Source: Phycisphaerales bacterium (GTDB taxonomy: Bacteria > Planctomycetota > Phycisphaerae > Sedimentisphaerales > Anaerobacaceae). From it: 33,874 nt of DNA. The DNA is taken from NCBI GenBank assembly GCA_020343675.1, contig CP070806.1, positions 2,727,004 to 2,760,877 of the forward strand. Reading direction: 5' to 3'. Both the position numbers and the translations under genes were made by a program. Of this stretch, positions 18,301 to 25,446 are shown piece by piece. The notes under the pieces were generated by a model. It was not told the DNA's origin, did not search any database, and saw nothing but the letters and a program-made list of their open reading frames with translations. The first letter of the stretch is position 1. Each line of letters opens with the position of its first letter.

Positions 18301-18471
18301 GCCCGGGACCTGGGCCTGGGCGGGCGCGTTGGGTTCTGCCGCAACCTCGACCTCAGTTGGCTTTTGGGGCTGGTCGGGTACCGGCGGCTCTGGATAGATG
18401 CCCACCCGCCAGACGATAAGAACCGCCGCAAGACCAACGATTATCGATATGACTGATTTTGACCGTTCCAT
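15334..18471 (-). CDS. gspD: Type II secretion secretin GspD, extended form
   Basis: 1045 residues, well above the usual 600-700. The outer-membrane channel of the type II system. Residues of about 6-25 are hydrophobic, but no clear cleavage site or lipobox follows, only a Pro/Glu/Ala-rich linker to about 105. An N0-like domain (FVNLKSVEMKNIIEKL) is followed by about six N1-like modules with strands such as VRYGDPSEI, LRYADPGEV, LKHADPDMI, LRNMDPVEM and LKYADPEEL. Four of these have a Ser-rich loop at the same place (about 294-340, 485-512, 575-592 and 695-717). The secretin core starts near 776 (VMIKAIIVEVD) and ends with the typical IPLLGDIPLLGMLF and FITPYVI. The start is the ATG at 18471 with GAGG and an 8-nt spacer. 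It is the last gene of the operon. Confidence 0.92.
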   Translation of the reverse strand: MERSKSVISIIVGLAAVLIVWRVGIYPEPPVPDQPQKPTEVEVAAEPNAPAQAQVPGDANEPMVSFAVDEPERPADGNEPRRIVAGAPAGPGEPNGPMEFVNLKSVEMKNIIEKLAAWTGKVIIPTDEAMKQRVTIYAPERLPRSRAINVIYSALRMKGYIATETDGEIFLEPITDAKLGRIPTIAAGEPLALIENKEQIVQKFFEMTSYGPAEMGTIIQPLIGEHGYVSVDELSGTLMVIDTVGNLMRLERIIQQFDVPGAEQAVTDIIEVRYGDPSEIVQMLNILLGESQGIATRRSSRDYGRGRGDPRDSSRSSSSSRTSSSSSSSKSDSKTGTATSVLVGTTKGPIVLIPEPRRKWIIVKASADDLLKIRDWVSKLDKEEPVDSEYEIVQLRYADPGEVEDSIEDGFQQLPGTEFLPSILIEPLRDSQQVIVFGRTDLRELVKKMIAEIDVPPGLFETVHIPLKHADPDMIKEKLDELYQEGMSSRSSSRYSSYRYGYGRGSSSQSSDTVKVVSYPSLKEITVVASPENMQEIRKRITEWDVPLDVDAVKPRIIELRNMDPVEMANLLNTLFSEGGSSSSGSRSRSVSIMRSMYGGSMFVDQEKIVGALYGQMTFEEVPGTKKIIVISKIPEAYAVIEDLVAELDKEEMAEVPRVVTLKYADPEELSEILNAMFAESGTSAALRRGATGLSEYSMEEDTSTSSTQSNTSQTTYTPWWSGSGARRTVDTEMPISNVIGRIRFVPDRRTKSVLVLAPPEYHPKIQELIELLDTPGKQVMIKAIIVEVDHSSMTSLGVQLAPSSSSTLAFGNYDENTAAILNQLSYMETHGAWTFQAATDVTAMLDFLAKKAQAKILNQQTLWTEDNEEASFFKGEKVAFFTSATSSATAGNVQNYEFQRVGMTLAVRPSITPGNDVDMIINIIISQLTSEEENTQPVRTEMETKTNMIVSDGQTIMLGGILFQQDRAVDRKIPLLGDIPLLGMLFSHSETIAANNEMLVFITPYVIDEPDNTLPGTKEEIQRSMERLETIREQLNTTMEDISQ

Positions 18472-18502
18472 TCTACTCACCTCAATCTACACTAATAGAG
18501 TT

Positions 18503-19090
18503 CTATTGTCCTTCGCCGTTCGACCTTCCTCCCGGGCGCCGTCTGCCGCCTTCCCCACCGCCAAAGCCTCGGTCGCCGAAACCTCTGGGGGCAAAGCCGT
18601 ACTTTTCACGCATCTGAGCCTGAGCTTCCTGCCTCTCTTGCTCAGACATGTCTTCCCATCGGGCCCTGAGGTCCTCTATTTCCGCTCTCATCTTCTCTCT
18701 GTCTTCTTCCGAGAGTTGAGGCATGCCTTCTCCTCGTCGTCTGCCTCCAAATCTGTCCCGCATCCGGGCCATGGCCTCCTGCCTCTCTTGCTCGGACATA
18801 TCTTCAAGTCGGGGCCTGCCCGCCATCATTCTATCGCCGCCAAACGCTGGTCTCTCTCCGGGAGAGGGCCTTTCCCCGGGCGTCCCGTCGGCGGGACCGG
18901 GCACAGACTCTGGCGCGACGCGTGCCGGTGCGGTTTCGGTGCCGGCACTCGGCGCTGCGGCCACCGCCTTCGGTTCGAATCCCGCCTGGTGAAACCGGTA
19001 CTCTTTGATGCAAACGCCGAGACCATAAGCACCGACAAGCACGATAGCCCAGATCAAAACAAACACCATTGTCGTTCCTGACCGTTTCAT
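18503..19090 (-). CDS. Unknown single-span membrane protein of the type II secretion operon with SEQER repeats
   Basis: 195 residues; no named family recognised. One membrane span at about 8-27 is followed by an Ala/Pro/Gly-rich stretch (43-85). Then come two close copies of DMSEQERQEA.A.MR (97-111 and 147-161) with a related LSEEDREKMRAEIEDLRARW between them, and a Gly/Arg-rich tail. The repeats should form charged helices. The same motif type occurs in the C-terminal tail of the upstream GspC-like protein (MSDAERERFRAEMRERAERF). It resembles LSPEER-type repeats of DUF3106-like proteins, but I would not assign it. GAGG with a 7-nt spacer precedes the ATG. It lies 24 bases after gspC and 31 before gspD, so it is part of the operon. 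A periplasmic role bridging GspC and the secretin is inference. Confidence 0.78.
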   Translation of the reverse strand: MKRSGTTMVFVLIWAIVLVGAYGLGVCIKEYRFHQAGFEPKAVAAAPSAGTETAPARVAPESVPGPADGTPGERPSPGERPAFGGDRMMAGRPRLEDMSEQERQEAMARMRDRFGGRRRGEGMPQLSEEDREKMRAEIEDLRARWEDMSEQERQEAQAQMREKYGFAPRGFGDRGFGGGEGGRRRPGGRSNGEGQ

Positions 19091-19114
19091 TTTTTCACCT
19101 CATAACTGTTTTTG

Positions 19115-19861
19115 TTACCGCCTGCCACCGAAACTCCGGCTTCGATCGCCCCCTCGGCCTCCAAAGCCGAATCTCTCGGCTCGTTCACGCATTTCGGCCC
19201 TGAATCGTTCACGCTCAGCGTCGGACATATTCGCGATTCTTTCGCGCATCCCCGCAAAGCCCATCCCGGGTCCTCCCGGCCTGCCCCCAAAGCCGGGACG
19301 TCCTCCCTCGATGCGGACAGTGACTGCATCGTCGCCATTCTCTTTGCGCTCACCACTGGTTTCAGTTTTTTTGGCCGTCGACGATGCAGTTCGACCGGAC
19401 TTTGACGTTTCGACCAGAGTGGCCTGGATCGGATGAAAGATTTTTTCCTTGCCGTTCCATTCAGTCGTCACGGAAGTAGGGCCGATGGCTACGATCGTGG
19501 CTTTTCCCACTGTGTCACCGACTTTGTACCATTTATCTTTGATGAGCACTTCATCGCCGAATATCGCGAACACTTCCTTGACGGGATGCTGTTCCGGCGG
19601 AGGGGGTGAGAATAGATTATCCTTTTTCAAATCATCCGCAATTTCATTCGCCCGGGCCAGGCTCGCCTTCACCATTTCGTCATTGGGCTTGCTTTTCTCG
19701 ATGGCCTCCGCGACCACCTTTTCGGCCCTGGCCGAAGCCACAAAAAAGCCTGTCACCTTCACCAGGACCAGAACGGCCCAAATCACTGCAAACCCGACCA
19801 GCAACGTCGGAAGAGTCTCTTTGCTGAATCTCAGCTTGTCTTTCAGATGATCAAGATTCAT
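19115..19861 (-). CDS. gspC: GspC-like inner-membrane component with HR domain and RGG-like tail
   Basis: 248 residues. One membrane span (about 17-41), a periplasmic helix-rich linker, then residues of about 81-146 with the pattern of the GspC homology region: NLFSPPPP, AIFGDEVLIKDKWYKVGDTV and ATIVAIGPTSV. In known systems this domain contacts the secretin N0 domain and couples the inner-membrane platform to the channel. No PDZ or coiled-coil module follows. Instead there is a Ser/Thr/Lys linker, a Gly/Arg/Pro-rich region and a charged MSDAERERF repeat like those of the next gene. AGGAGG lies 8 nt before the start. Order (after gspM, before gspD) differs from the proteobacterial gspC-first order. 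The assignment rests on topology, HR pattern and context. Confidence 0.75.
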   Translation of the reverse strand: MNLDHLKDKLRFSKETLPTLLVGFAVIWAVLVLVKVTGFFVASARAEKVVAEAIEKSKPNDEMVKASLARANEIADDLKKDNLFSPPPPEQHPVKEVFAIFGDEVLIKDKWYKVGDTVGKATIVAIGPTSVTTEWNGKEKIFHPIQATLVETSKSGRTASSTAKKTETSGERKENGDDAVTVRIEGGRPGFGGRPGGPGMGFAGMRERIANMSDAERERFRAEMRERAERFGFGGRGGDRSRSFGGRR

Positions 19862-19873
19862 AGTCTGAGCCTC

Positions 19874-20380
19874 CTATTTGGCAAATGTCGATACTGTAAG
19901 GTCCAAATCCACGTTTTCTCGCTTCTTGGGATCGACCTTGATGCGAAACTCTTCTATCCCTGCCAGGTATGGATTCTCATTCAGCCGGGCCAGAAGGTCG
20001 AGTGCCTGTGAGAACCTGCACTTGGCACTGCATTTGACAAGCAAGAGCTTGTAACCCGGTACGGATGATCTCTTGGCCGGCAGAAGCTGCAGCGGCTCGT
20101 TTCTTATCCCGGCCCGCTTCAACTGCTCGGTCAGCTTGTCCCTGAACAGAAACTTTTGCTCATCCTCGGTCTTTGGCATCTCAAAAAGTGGTACTGTGGT
20201 CGCCCTGGCCTTGTCCACGTTGATGGCATCCAGTTTGGCTTCAAGCTCAGCCCTGCCGGCTCTGGCCTGCGCCCAGCGATCCTGCCATTTCGACCCAAAG
20301 AAGAAAACGAGAATAGCGACGGCACCCACGGCGCCAATCTTCAATGCCCGAATGTCTTTTGCGCTCAATGTCGTGGTCAT
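19874..20380 (-). CDS. gspM: GspM/PilO-like inner-membrane platform protein
   Basis: 168 residues. A short cytoplasmic N-terminus, one membrane span (about 14-29), an Ala/Glu-rich predicted coiled coil (30-55), then a small alpha/beta periplasmic domain ending in VDLDLTVSTFAK. This is the layout of GspM and PilO, which pair with GspL/PilN to form the assembly platform. Sequence similarity to named members is low by eye, so context weighs heavily: it follows the gspL-like gene by 14 bases and precedes gspC by 12. GAGGA with a 4-nt spacer precedes the ATG. Confidence 0.75.
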   Translation of the reverse strand: MTTTLSAKDIRALKIGAVGAVAILVFFFGSKWQDRWAQARAGRAELEAKLDAINVDKARATTVPLFEMPKTEDEQKFLFRDKLTEQLKRAGIRNEPLQLLPAKRSSVPGYKLLLVKCSAKCRFSQALDLLARLNENPYLAGIEEFRIKVDPKKRENVDLDLTVSTFAK

Positions 20381-20394
20381 AGTGTCCTCGAGTT

Positions 20395-21876
20395 TCAGCT
20401 CCTCGACCTTGTCGTTTTCTTGGTGAAGCTCTTGTAATGAAAGGTGATGGTGAACGTAATTTTCCGGCTCTTGCTGTCCATACTCGCAGTGGGCGGATTT
20501 ACCTCACCGATACTCTTGTTCGCTTGCAGGCTTTTCTCAAATCGGCTCAAATCATCATTGCTCTTGGCCTGGCCACTGACGCTTATGGGTTGACCTTGCT
20601 TGAAAAGCATGTTGTTCAACGTAATTCCCCGCCCACCGCTTTCGTTGACCAATTTGAGAATATCCAACATGTCCGGCCGCTGCCTTGCAGCCGCCCGGAT
20701 TAGACGGTTTTTCTCCAAAAGCTGATCCATATCCACATCTGAAATAGACGCTTCCAGACGCGTCTCTATTGCACCCGGGCTGGCCACATCAACGGCAAAC
20801 CAGACAACAGCCAGCAGAACAAGCATTACAGTGGCAATCGCTGCGGCCGCCTTGGGCGAGTGGAGCCAGTGTCCTTGCTGGTCTTTGGCCTCCAAACTGT
20901 ACAGACGCTCGAACAGGTTCAGTGCGTCGTCATCTTCCTGCAGGGCCAGCAGCGCCAGGCCTATCGGAACGCGATAGTCGTAGAGGCCCTCGGCGCCGAG
21001 GCCGCCTTCCGATTCCGATTTGTGCACATGGGGCAAAGCCACCCGTGCGTTTAATCCTACCAGCCTCAGGGCCGAGACGGTGCTCACGTGGCCTGCACTG
21101 CCATCCGAAAGCACAAATACCGGCAAATCCGGCTGCCCGGCACAGTCAAACAATTCCAGCACACCTCTCATGTCCTGCGTGAACATTTCGGTCGCCTCAG
21201 TTTGTTCGGTCCCGTCCTCGGCAACTAAGTCCGCGATACCCGCATCCAGAACCACGGCATTGCTCAGCCGCCCATCCTCGACCAGGCAGACGTGTGTGCT
21301 GCGTCTGCCCATGCTCAGAACGACGGCCTTGCGTTCAGCCCCACCAAAGACCGTCTTCCACGCCTGGACCACGCCTTCCCCGTCCAAGAGGACTTGTGCC
21401 GGCTGAAGGAACTGAACAGTTGCCGTGAACTTCCGGAGATTCTCTCTTCTTGCCACGGCCATCGTCACGCCGATCTGCCCGTCCCGCTCCGGGTCGGCCC
21501 GCCAGGCCAGCTCAATTTGGTCGGCAGGCAGCGGCAGCCGAGTCTCGGCCTGCAACTGCACAATCGAGGCGATTTCCCTCTGTCCGACCGCAGGCACCGT
21601 AGTGCGGTGAAAAATCGCGCCGGCCGAGCTATAGCCGACGACAACCATTCTCTCACTGTCCGCCTCTTCCGGAAACGCGTTGGGCTCGACCGATATCCCG
21701 CATTCGTTGGCGAATCGTGCCCAGTCCAGGTCTTCACTACTCCGCGTCCAGAGAAGGTCGAACGAGCCGTTTGCGCTGCGAATTTCCACGCCCTTGAGCT
21801 TGTCGTCCTCCTGGACAATCGCAATCACGGACGGCCCGGCTTCCACATTTGTTTTGCTGTCAATCATATCGTTCAA
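20395..21876 (-). CDS. gspL: GspL-like platform protein (PilM-like cytoplasmic domain plus PilN-like periplasmic domain)
   Basis: 493 residues. The first 330 or so form an actin-like fold of the PilM/GspL cytoplasmic type (VIAIVQEDDKLKGVEI start, GRRSTHVCLVEDG second subdomain), which in known systems binds the GspE ATPase. A membrane span follows at about 338-362, then a coiled coil and a small ferredoxin-like periplasmic domain with GITLNNMLFKQGQPISVSGQA, as in PilN. This is the canonical GspL architecture. The likely start is a TTG at 21876, because GGAG sits 6 nt before it; the first ATG at 21867 would have a 15-nt spacer. It lies 44 bases after gspK. The extreme C-terminus (KKTTRSRS) is basic. 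Confidence 0.82.
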   Translation of the reverse strand: MNDMIDSKTNVEAGPSVIAIVQEDDKLKGVEIRSANGSFDLLWTRSSEDLDWARFANECGISVEPNAFPEEADSERMVVVGYSSAGAIFHRTTVPAVGQREIASIVQLQAETRLPLPADQIELAWRADPERDGQIGVTMAVARRENLRKFTATVQFLQPAQVLLDGEGVVQAWKTVFGGAERKAVVLSMGRRSTHVCLVEDGRLSNAVVLDAGIADLVAEDGTEQTEATEMFTQDMRGVLELFDCAGQPDLPVFVLSDGSAGHVSTVSALRLVGLNARVALPHVHKSESEGGLGAEGLYDYRVPIGLALLALQEDDDALNLFERLYSLEAKDQQGHWLHSPKAAAAIATVMLVLLAVVWFAVDVASPGAIETRLEASISDVDMDQLLEKNRLIRAAARQRPDMLDILKLVNESGGRGITLNNMLFKQGQPISVSGQAKSNDDLSRFEKSLQANKSIGEVNPPTASMDSKSRKITFTITFHYKSFTKKTTRSRS

Positions 21877-21920
21877 TTCTCACTCCACAGGCGATAAAGA
21901 GCCCTCGAAACAGTCCACGA

Positions 21921-23174
21921 TCAATGTCCTTCCTGGTACCAGAAAAGTATCCTGCACGGGGTTGAACTCCTGTCCACCACCGCTTCGGTTTGCAGCGTCG
22001 TTCCGTAGGGTCCATTCCGGTCCGCCGTAGCGACGCAGCGGATGGTAAAAATGTTGGATTGCGTCGCCAGGTAGTCCTGAATCGTCTCGAGCGTCGCGCT
22101 GTCCACGCTCCCGGCTTCGCTCAGTTCAGAGATATCTTGTATCCCATCTGCCAGCGTCTCGCGATAGGAGATTATGGCCAGGGCGGTACGCTCGGCCTCA
22201 TCTCCGCCGCCGAGAAGCGCGGCCAAAACAATGTCCGAGGCCGTGTTCACATTTATCTTCGCCGACGTTTGACTCATGCTCGTCGATGTCGTCTGTCCGG
22301 AGTTGCCGGACGCTTGGTTTGAGCTGCCGGAGTTTCGACCGGAACCGCTGGAGGTTTGCCCCGAGTTGCCCGAAGATTGATTTGAGCCACCGGAGCTCTG
22401 CCCCGATGTTCCGGATGTCTGACCCGGACTGCTGCCGCCATTCTGGCCTGAACTTCCTGAATCCTGGGCTGAGCTACCTTCACCGCCGTCGGAGGTATAA
22501 CACGTCAGGTACGCCGCCCAACCCAAATCCAGGATACCATCCGCATCATCCTGCGGAGGGCTCAGGTCGCCATCGTTTTCGTTGGAGTCCAGCCATCCGT
22601 TCAGATTCGTATCTTCACCGTAGAACAGTTCTTCTGTGACGTCTTTGACCAAGAGCAGCTCGCGAATCGTCCTGAATGGACCGTTCCGTGCCAGGTAGAG
22701 ATACGGCATGCTCTCATAGTAGCCGCTTTCGACGCCGGTTCCACTGGGTGTGTCATCAGTATCCCGCCAGTCGATAATTGCATCGGCAATCTCTTCGACC
22801 ATATCGGGCAATCCCAGAAGCTGCTCTTTCGTGGCCGTATTGATGTTCAGCTTGCTCGCCTCGTCGATCACCTGCACGCTGAACCAGCACCGTTCCAACA
22901 GGACGTCATTGAAGTCCTCGTCATTGTCGCTCCACAAATCCAGCAGGCTGTCGCTGGTCGTATCATCCTCTTTGAGTACGGCCATAGCCTTCTGTATTCC
23001 CGCCCGAGCAGCCCATTTGCAGCGAAAGGTCTCCATTTGGGCAAGGCAGACCTTCATGTCAAGCCGGCCCTTGCGCCCGATGATCGCCGCCATGACGGTC
23101 AGCACCACAGCCGTCCACAGTACGGCGATAAGGACCAGTCCCTTTCTCTTATGGTTGACAATCAGGTTCTTCAT
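21921..23174 (-). CDS. gspK: Type II secretion minor pseudopilin GspK
   Basis: 417 residues. The prepilin-like N-terminus is KRKG/LVLIAVLWTAVVLTVMA. It lacks Glu at position +5, which is normal for GspK, the tip pseudopilin. The large domain has two helix-hairpin-helix motifs: LNINTATKEQLLGLPDM and, near the end, INVNTASDIVLAALLGG. Between them, residues of about 231-300 are a Ser/Gly/Gln/Thr-rich low-complexity insertion made of variants of GSSGQTSG, absent from typical GspK. The EF-like DTNLNGWLDSNENDGD just before it looks like a calcium site. No good ribosome site precedes the ATG, so translation may depend on coupling to gspJ 38 bases upstream. Confidence 0.88.
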   Translation of the reverse strand: MKNLIVNHKRKGLVLIAVLWTAVVLTVMAAIIGRKGRLDMKVCLAQMETFRCKWAARAGIQKAMAVLKEDDTTSDSLLDLWSDNDEDFNDVLLERCWFSVQVIDEASKLNINTATKEQLLGLPDMVEEIADAIIDWRDTDDTPSGTGVESGYYESMPYLYLARNGPFRTIRELLLVKDVTEELFYGEDTNLNGWLDSNENDGDLSPPQDDADGILDLGWAAYLTCYTSDGGEGSSAQDSGSSGQNGGSSPGQTSGTSGQSSGGSNQSSGNSGQTSSGSGRNSGSSNQASGNSGQTTSTSMSQTSAKINVNTASDIVLAALLGGGDEAERTALAIISYRETLADGIQDISELSEAGSVDSATLETIQDYLATQSNIFTIRCVATADRNGPYGTTLQTEAVVDRSSTPCRILFWYQEGH

Positions 23175-23212
23175 TGTTCACGTCGATCCGCAAGGTGCTC
23201 CCGCGCTTGTTC

Positions 23213-23896
23213 TCACTCGGTCGTCCCGACAGTGGTTTGCCCCGTACTGCCGATGGCCGTCATATCTCCACCCTCGGCCCAGGTCATCGGCACAATGAAC
23301 GATTCCGTAGGCCCGATACCCAAACTGCTGGATTTCGCGGCCAAAGTCACCGTAATCAGCTCGGGAAGCGACTGCATTTCTTCAGGCCATTCATACACAT
23401 ATCCTTCTCCATCGAAGTACTCGATGTCGAACAGCTCGATATCCTCGGCAATAACCGTCAACATCCCTCCCGGCTCAAGCTCCTCACTGGGATTCGGCCA
23501 GAGCCGCCTCATCAACCTGGATCTTTCCTCTTCGTCTTGCGACAGGTAATACTCGACTTCGTAGATATCGCCTTCCGGTTGATCAGGCCGCGCTTTTATC
23601 CGGTTAACCGTGTAGAAGATGATGTGACTGGCGGTGACGTCAGCACTGCCAGAGTCCAACATTCCAATCAATTTGGTCTGTTCAATGTCGTCGGTGCGGT
23701 AGAAATTCTGAAGGTCTCGAGCGATCATGTTCGCCGCAAATCGCACTTCCGCCGCAGCGTCGATATTCCGGTCAACCGCATCGCTGCTGGCGGTCATGGT
23801 TCTCAGCGCAGCGGCCGCCACCATTGCAATGAACACCGCAATGGTTGAGGCAACCAATACTTCGACCAACGTAAATCCTGCGCGTCTAAGACTCAT
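23213..23896 (-). CDS. gspJ: Type II secretion minor pseudopilin GspJ
   Basis: 227 residues. The class III signal MSLRRAG/FTLVEVLV has the cleavage Gly7 and Glu at +5, and is followed by a hydrophobic helix. The C-terminal domain is long and beta-rich (DIELFDIEYFDGEGYVYEW, LPELITVTLAA), matching the GspJ pattern of a W/D-rich sheet. In known systems GspJ forms the tip complex with GspI and GspK. It starts 17 bases after gspI and precedes gspK, the conserved order. A GA-rich stretch (AGAGAG) upstream is the only ribosome-site candidate. Confidence 0.85.
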   Translation of the reverse strand: MSLRRAGFTLVEVLVASTIAVFIAMVAAAALRTMTASSDAVDRNIDAAAEVRFAANMIARDLQNFYRTDDIEQTKLIGMLDSGSADVTASHIIFYTVNRIKARPDQPEGDIYEVEYYLSQDEEERSRLMRRLWPNPSEELEPGGMLTVIAEDIELFDIEYFDGEGYVYEWPEEMQSLPELITVTLAAKSSSLGIGPTESFIVPMTWAEGGDMTAIGSTGQTTVGTTE

Positions 23897-23913
23897 GTTC
23901 TCTCTTCTTCTAC

Positions 23914-24351
23914 CTATTGCCCGGCCTCGCCGCCGGTCGCGACAGTCTCTCCTTCGGCCAGCGTGGTTCCATTAAACATCGTATCGATGATGAGGCTGTA
24001 GGGGCGATTGGCCTCCACCCATGTCACGGTCGCCGTCACCAGATACAGACTGTCAATTTCCTGATACTCCGCCCCGATTTCCCAGTGATACGAATACCCG
24101 GACTCCTCCGAGTCTCCTTCCAATACACCGGCCTCGACGATTGAATCAACGCCGACATATTCGGCAAGGCTGAGCTGCTGGTCGGCGACCGCCGCCGCCA
24201 TCTCGTACCGCCTGTTGAGCCGTGTGCCTACCAGAGACCGCGTTCCTATGGCCCCTGCGATCATCACGACCGAGCAGAGGATAATGCTCGCGGCAATAAC
24301 CTCGACCAGCGTGAAACCTCTCGTATTCTTCTTTGTCCGGGTCCGCGTCAT
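23914..24351 (-). CDS. gspI: Type II secretion minor pseudopilin GspI
   Basis: 145 residues. The prepilin signal is MTRTRTKKNTRG/FTLVEVIA, with Glu at +5, then a hydrophobic helix and a short beta-rich domain (YLVTATVTWVEANRPYSLIIDT) typical of GspI. The start at 24351 overlaps the gspH stop by four bases (ATGA), indicating translational coupling; the frame is open further upstream, but that would lie inside gspH. It ends with a Gly/Glu/Thr-rich tail. Confidence 0.85.
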   Translation of the reverse strand: MTRTRTKKNTRGFTLVEVIAASIILCSVVMIAGAIGTRSLVGTRLNRRYEMAAAVADQQLSLAEYVGVDSIVEAGVLEGDSEESGYSYHWEIGAEYQEIDSLYLVTATVTWVEANRPYSLIIDTMFNGTTLAEGETVATGGEAGQ

Positions 24352-24905
24352 TGTTCCGTATCCAGATCGACCGTCGTGACCTCTACGCTTTCTGCCGTCC
24401 CGAAATACATCTTTGCCCGGCTGGTAGCAGCATCGATACTTATCGTGTAATGCGTTTTGCCGTTGCCAATCTGCACCACCGCTTCCTCGGCCGTACCGTT
24501 CGGGCAAAAGACGATGGTCTCCTGCTGTTCTGCCTCGGTCTCTGTTTCCCACACCCCCGGCACGACTTCAACCGCCTCGAACTGCACATCCCCCTCGAAC
24601 TGGACCGGCCTGCAGTACATGTCACTGACCGTCTCCAGGGTCATCTCCTGGCTCGCCTCATCCAGTCGCAGCATCGTCAGCAAGAACGCATGGTTGGCCA
24701 TATCCAGCTCCAGCGTGCACCGGCTCTGCCGCTCCAGCGCCATGATCCTCGCGTACCGAGCGGTCAGCAGGAAATCCAGCGCCGCTTTCTTGACCTGCAT
24801 GCCCCGGAACGTTCCCACGTAAAGCCCCGTTCCGGCGCTGGTGATCAACCCGATGATAAGAACCACCAGCAGCATTTCCGGAATGGTAAAACCCCATCGT
24901 TTCAT
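24348..24905 (-). CDS. gspH: Type II secretion minor pseudopilin GspH
   Basis: 185 residues. MKRWG/FTIPEMLLVVLIIG is a short class III leader with Glu at +5. The globular domain carries the GspH pattern of beta strands (CTLELDMANHAFLL, ETIVFCPNGTAEEAVVQIG). The ATG at 24905 was preferred to a GTG at 24923, because the pseudopilin leader then has the usual length; the ribosome site is weak either way. It lies 52 bases after gspG and is coupled to gspI by an ATGA overlap. Confidence 0.85.
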   Translation of the reverse strand: MKRWGFTIPEMLLVVLIIGLITSAGTGLYVGTFRGMQVKKAALDFLLTARYARIMALERQSRCTLELDMANHAFLLTMLRLDEASQEMTLETVSDMYCRPVQFEGDVQFEAVEVVPGVWETETEAEQQETIVFCPNGTAEEAVVQIGNGKTHYTISIDAATSRAKMYFGTAESVEVTTVDLDTEQ

Positions 24906-24957
24906 TCTTGCTCTCACTTCCACGCATCAGACGTTCGGACGATCGCGCGAAATCATC

Positions 24958-25389
24958 TTACTCGTTGACGATGTCCGCGTTGTCGTCCTCACCGCCTTCC
25001 ACACCATCCTGGCCCAGGCTCACCAGGTCAAACGTGCCGGGGTTGACCTCACCCTCGGCAACGTAGATGTACGGATTCTCCCACAAATCGACCAGATCGC
25101 TTTGCTTGAGATAGGGGCCGTTCCACTTGCCCTCTTCCATGTCCGCCGGCGGTATGATCAGCACTTCCAGTCCCTCGGAATCATCCGGATACCGCCCGCA
25201 GTCGATGTAAAATCGGGCCAGTGCATTTTCGATGATGGCCATCTTCGCCCTCGTCAACTCCGCTTTTGTCCTGCCAATACCCGTAAACAGCTTCGGCGTG
25301 ACAAACGCGGCGAGCATCGTGATAATCAAGACAACGACAAGCAATTCCACAAGCGTGAACGCCTTTCTGTTCCTGTTCTTCCGCTTCAT
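24958..25389 (-). CDS. gspG: Type II secretion major pseudopilin GspG
   Basis: 143 residues. The leader MKRKNRNRKA/FTLVELLVVV has Glu at +5, but Ala, not Gly, at -1 of the cleavage site. The rest is a standard GspG: alpha-helix spine, YPDDSEGLEVL, KWNGPYLKQSDLVDLWENPYIY, and the C-terminal calcium loop region DLVSLGQDGVEGGEDDNADI. GspG subunits build the pseudopilus that pushes substrates through the secretin. GAGG with a 7-nt spacer precedes the ATG. It lies 57 bases after gspF. Confidence 0.92.
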   Translation of the reverse strand: MKRKNRNRKAFTLVELLVVVLIITMLAAFVTPKLFTGIGRTKAELTRAKMAIIENALARFYIDCGRYPDDSEGLEVLIIPPADMEEGKWNGPYLKQSDLVDLWENPYIYVAEGEVNPGTFDLVSLGQDGVEGGEDDNADIVNE

Positions 25390-25446
25390 TCTGCCACCTC
25401 TAAAATAACCATCCTGTGAATTGTATCGTGTGAACGAGCCCGCGAA

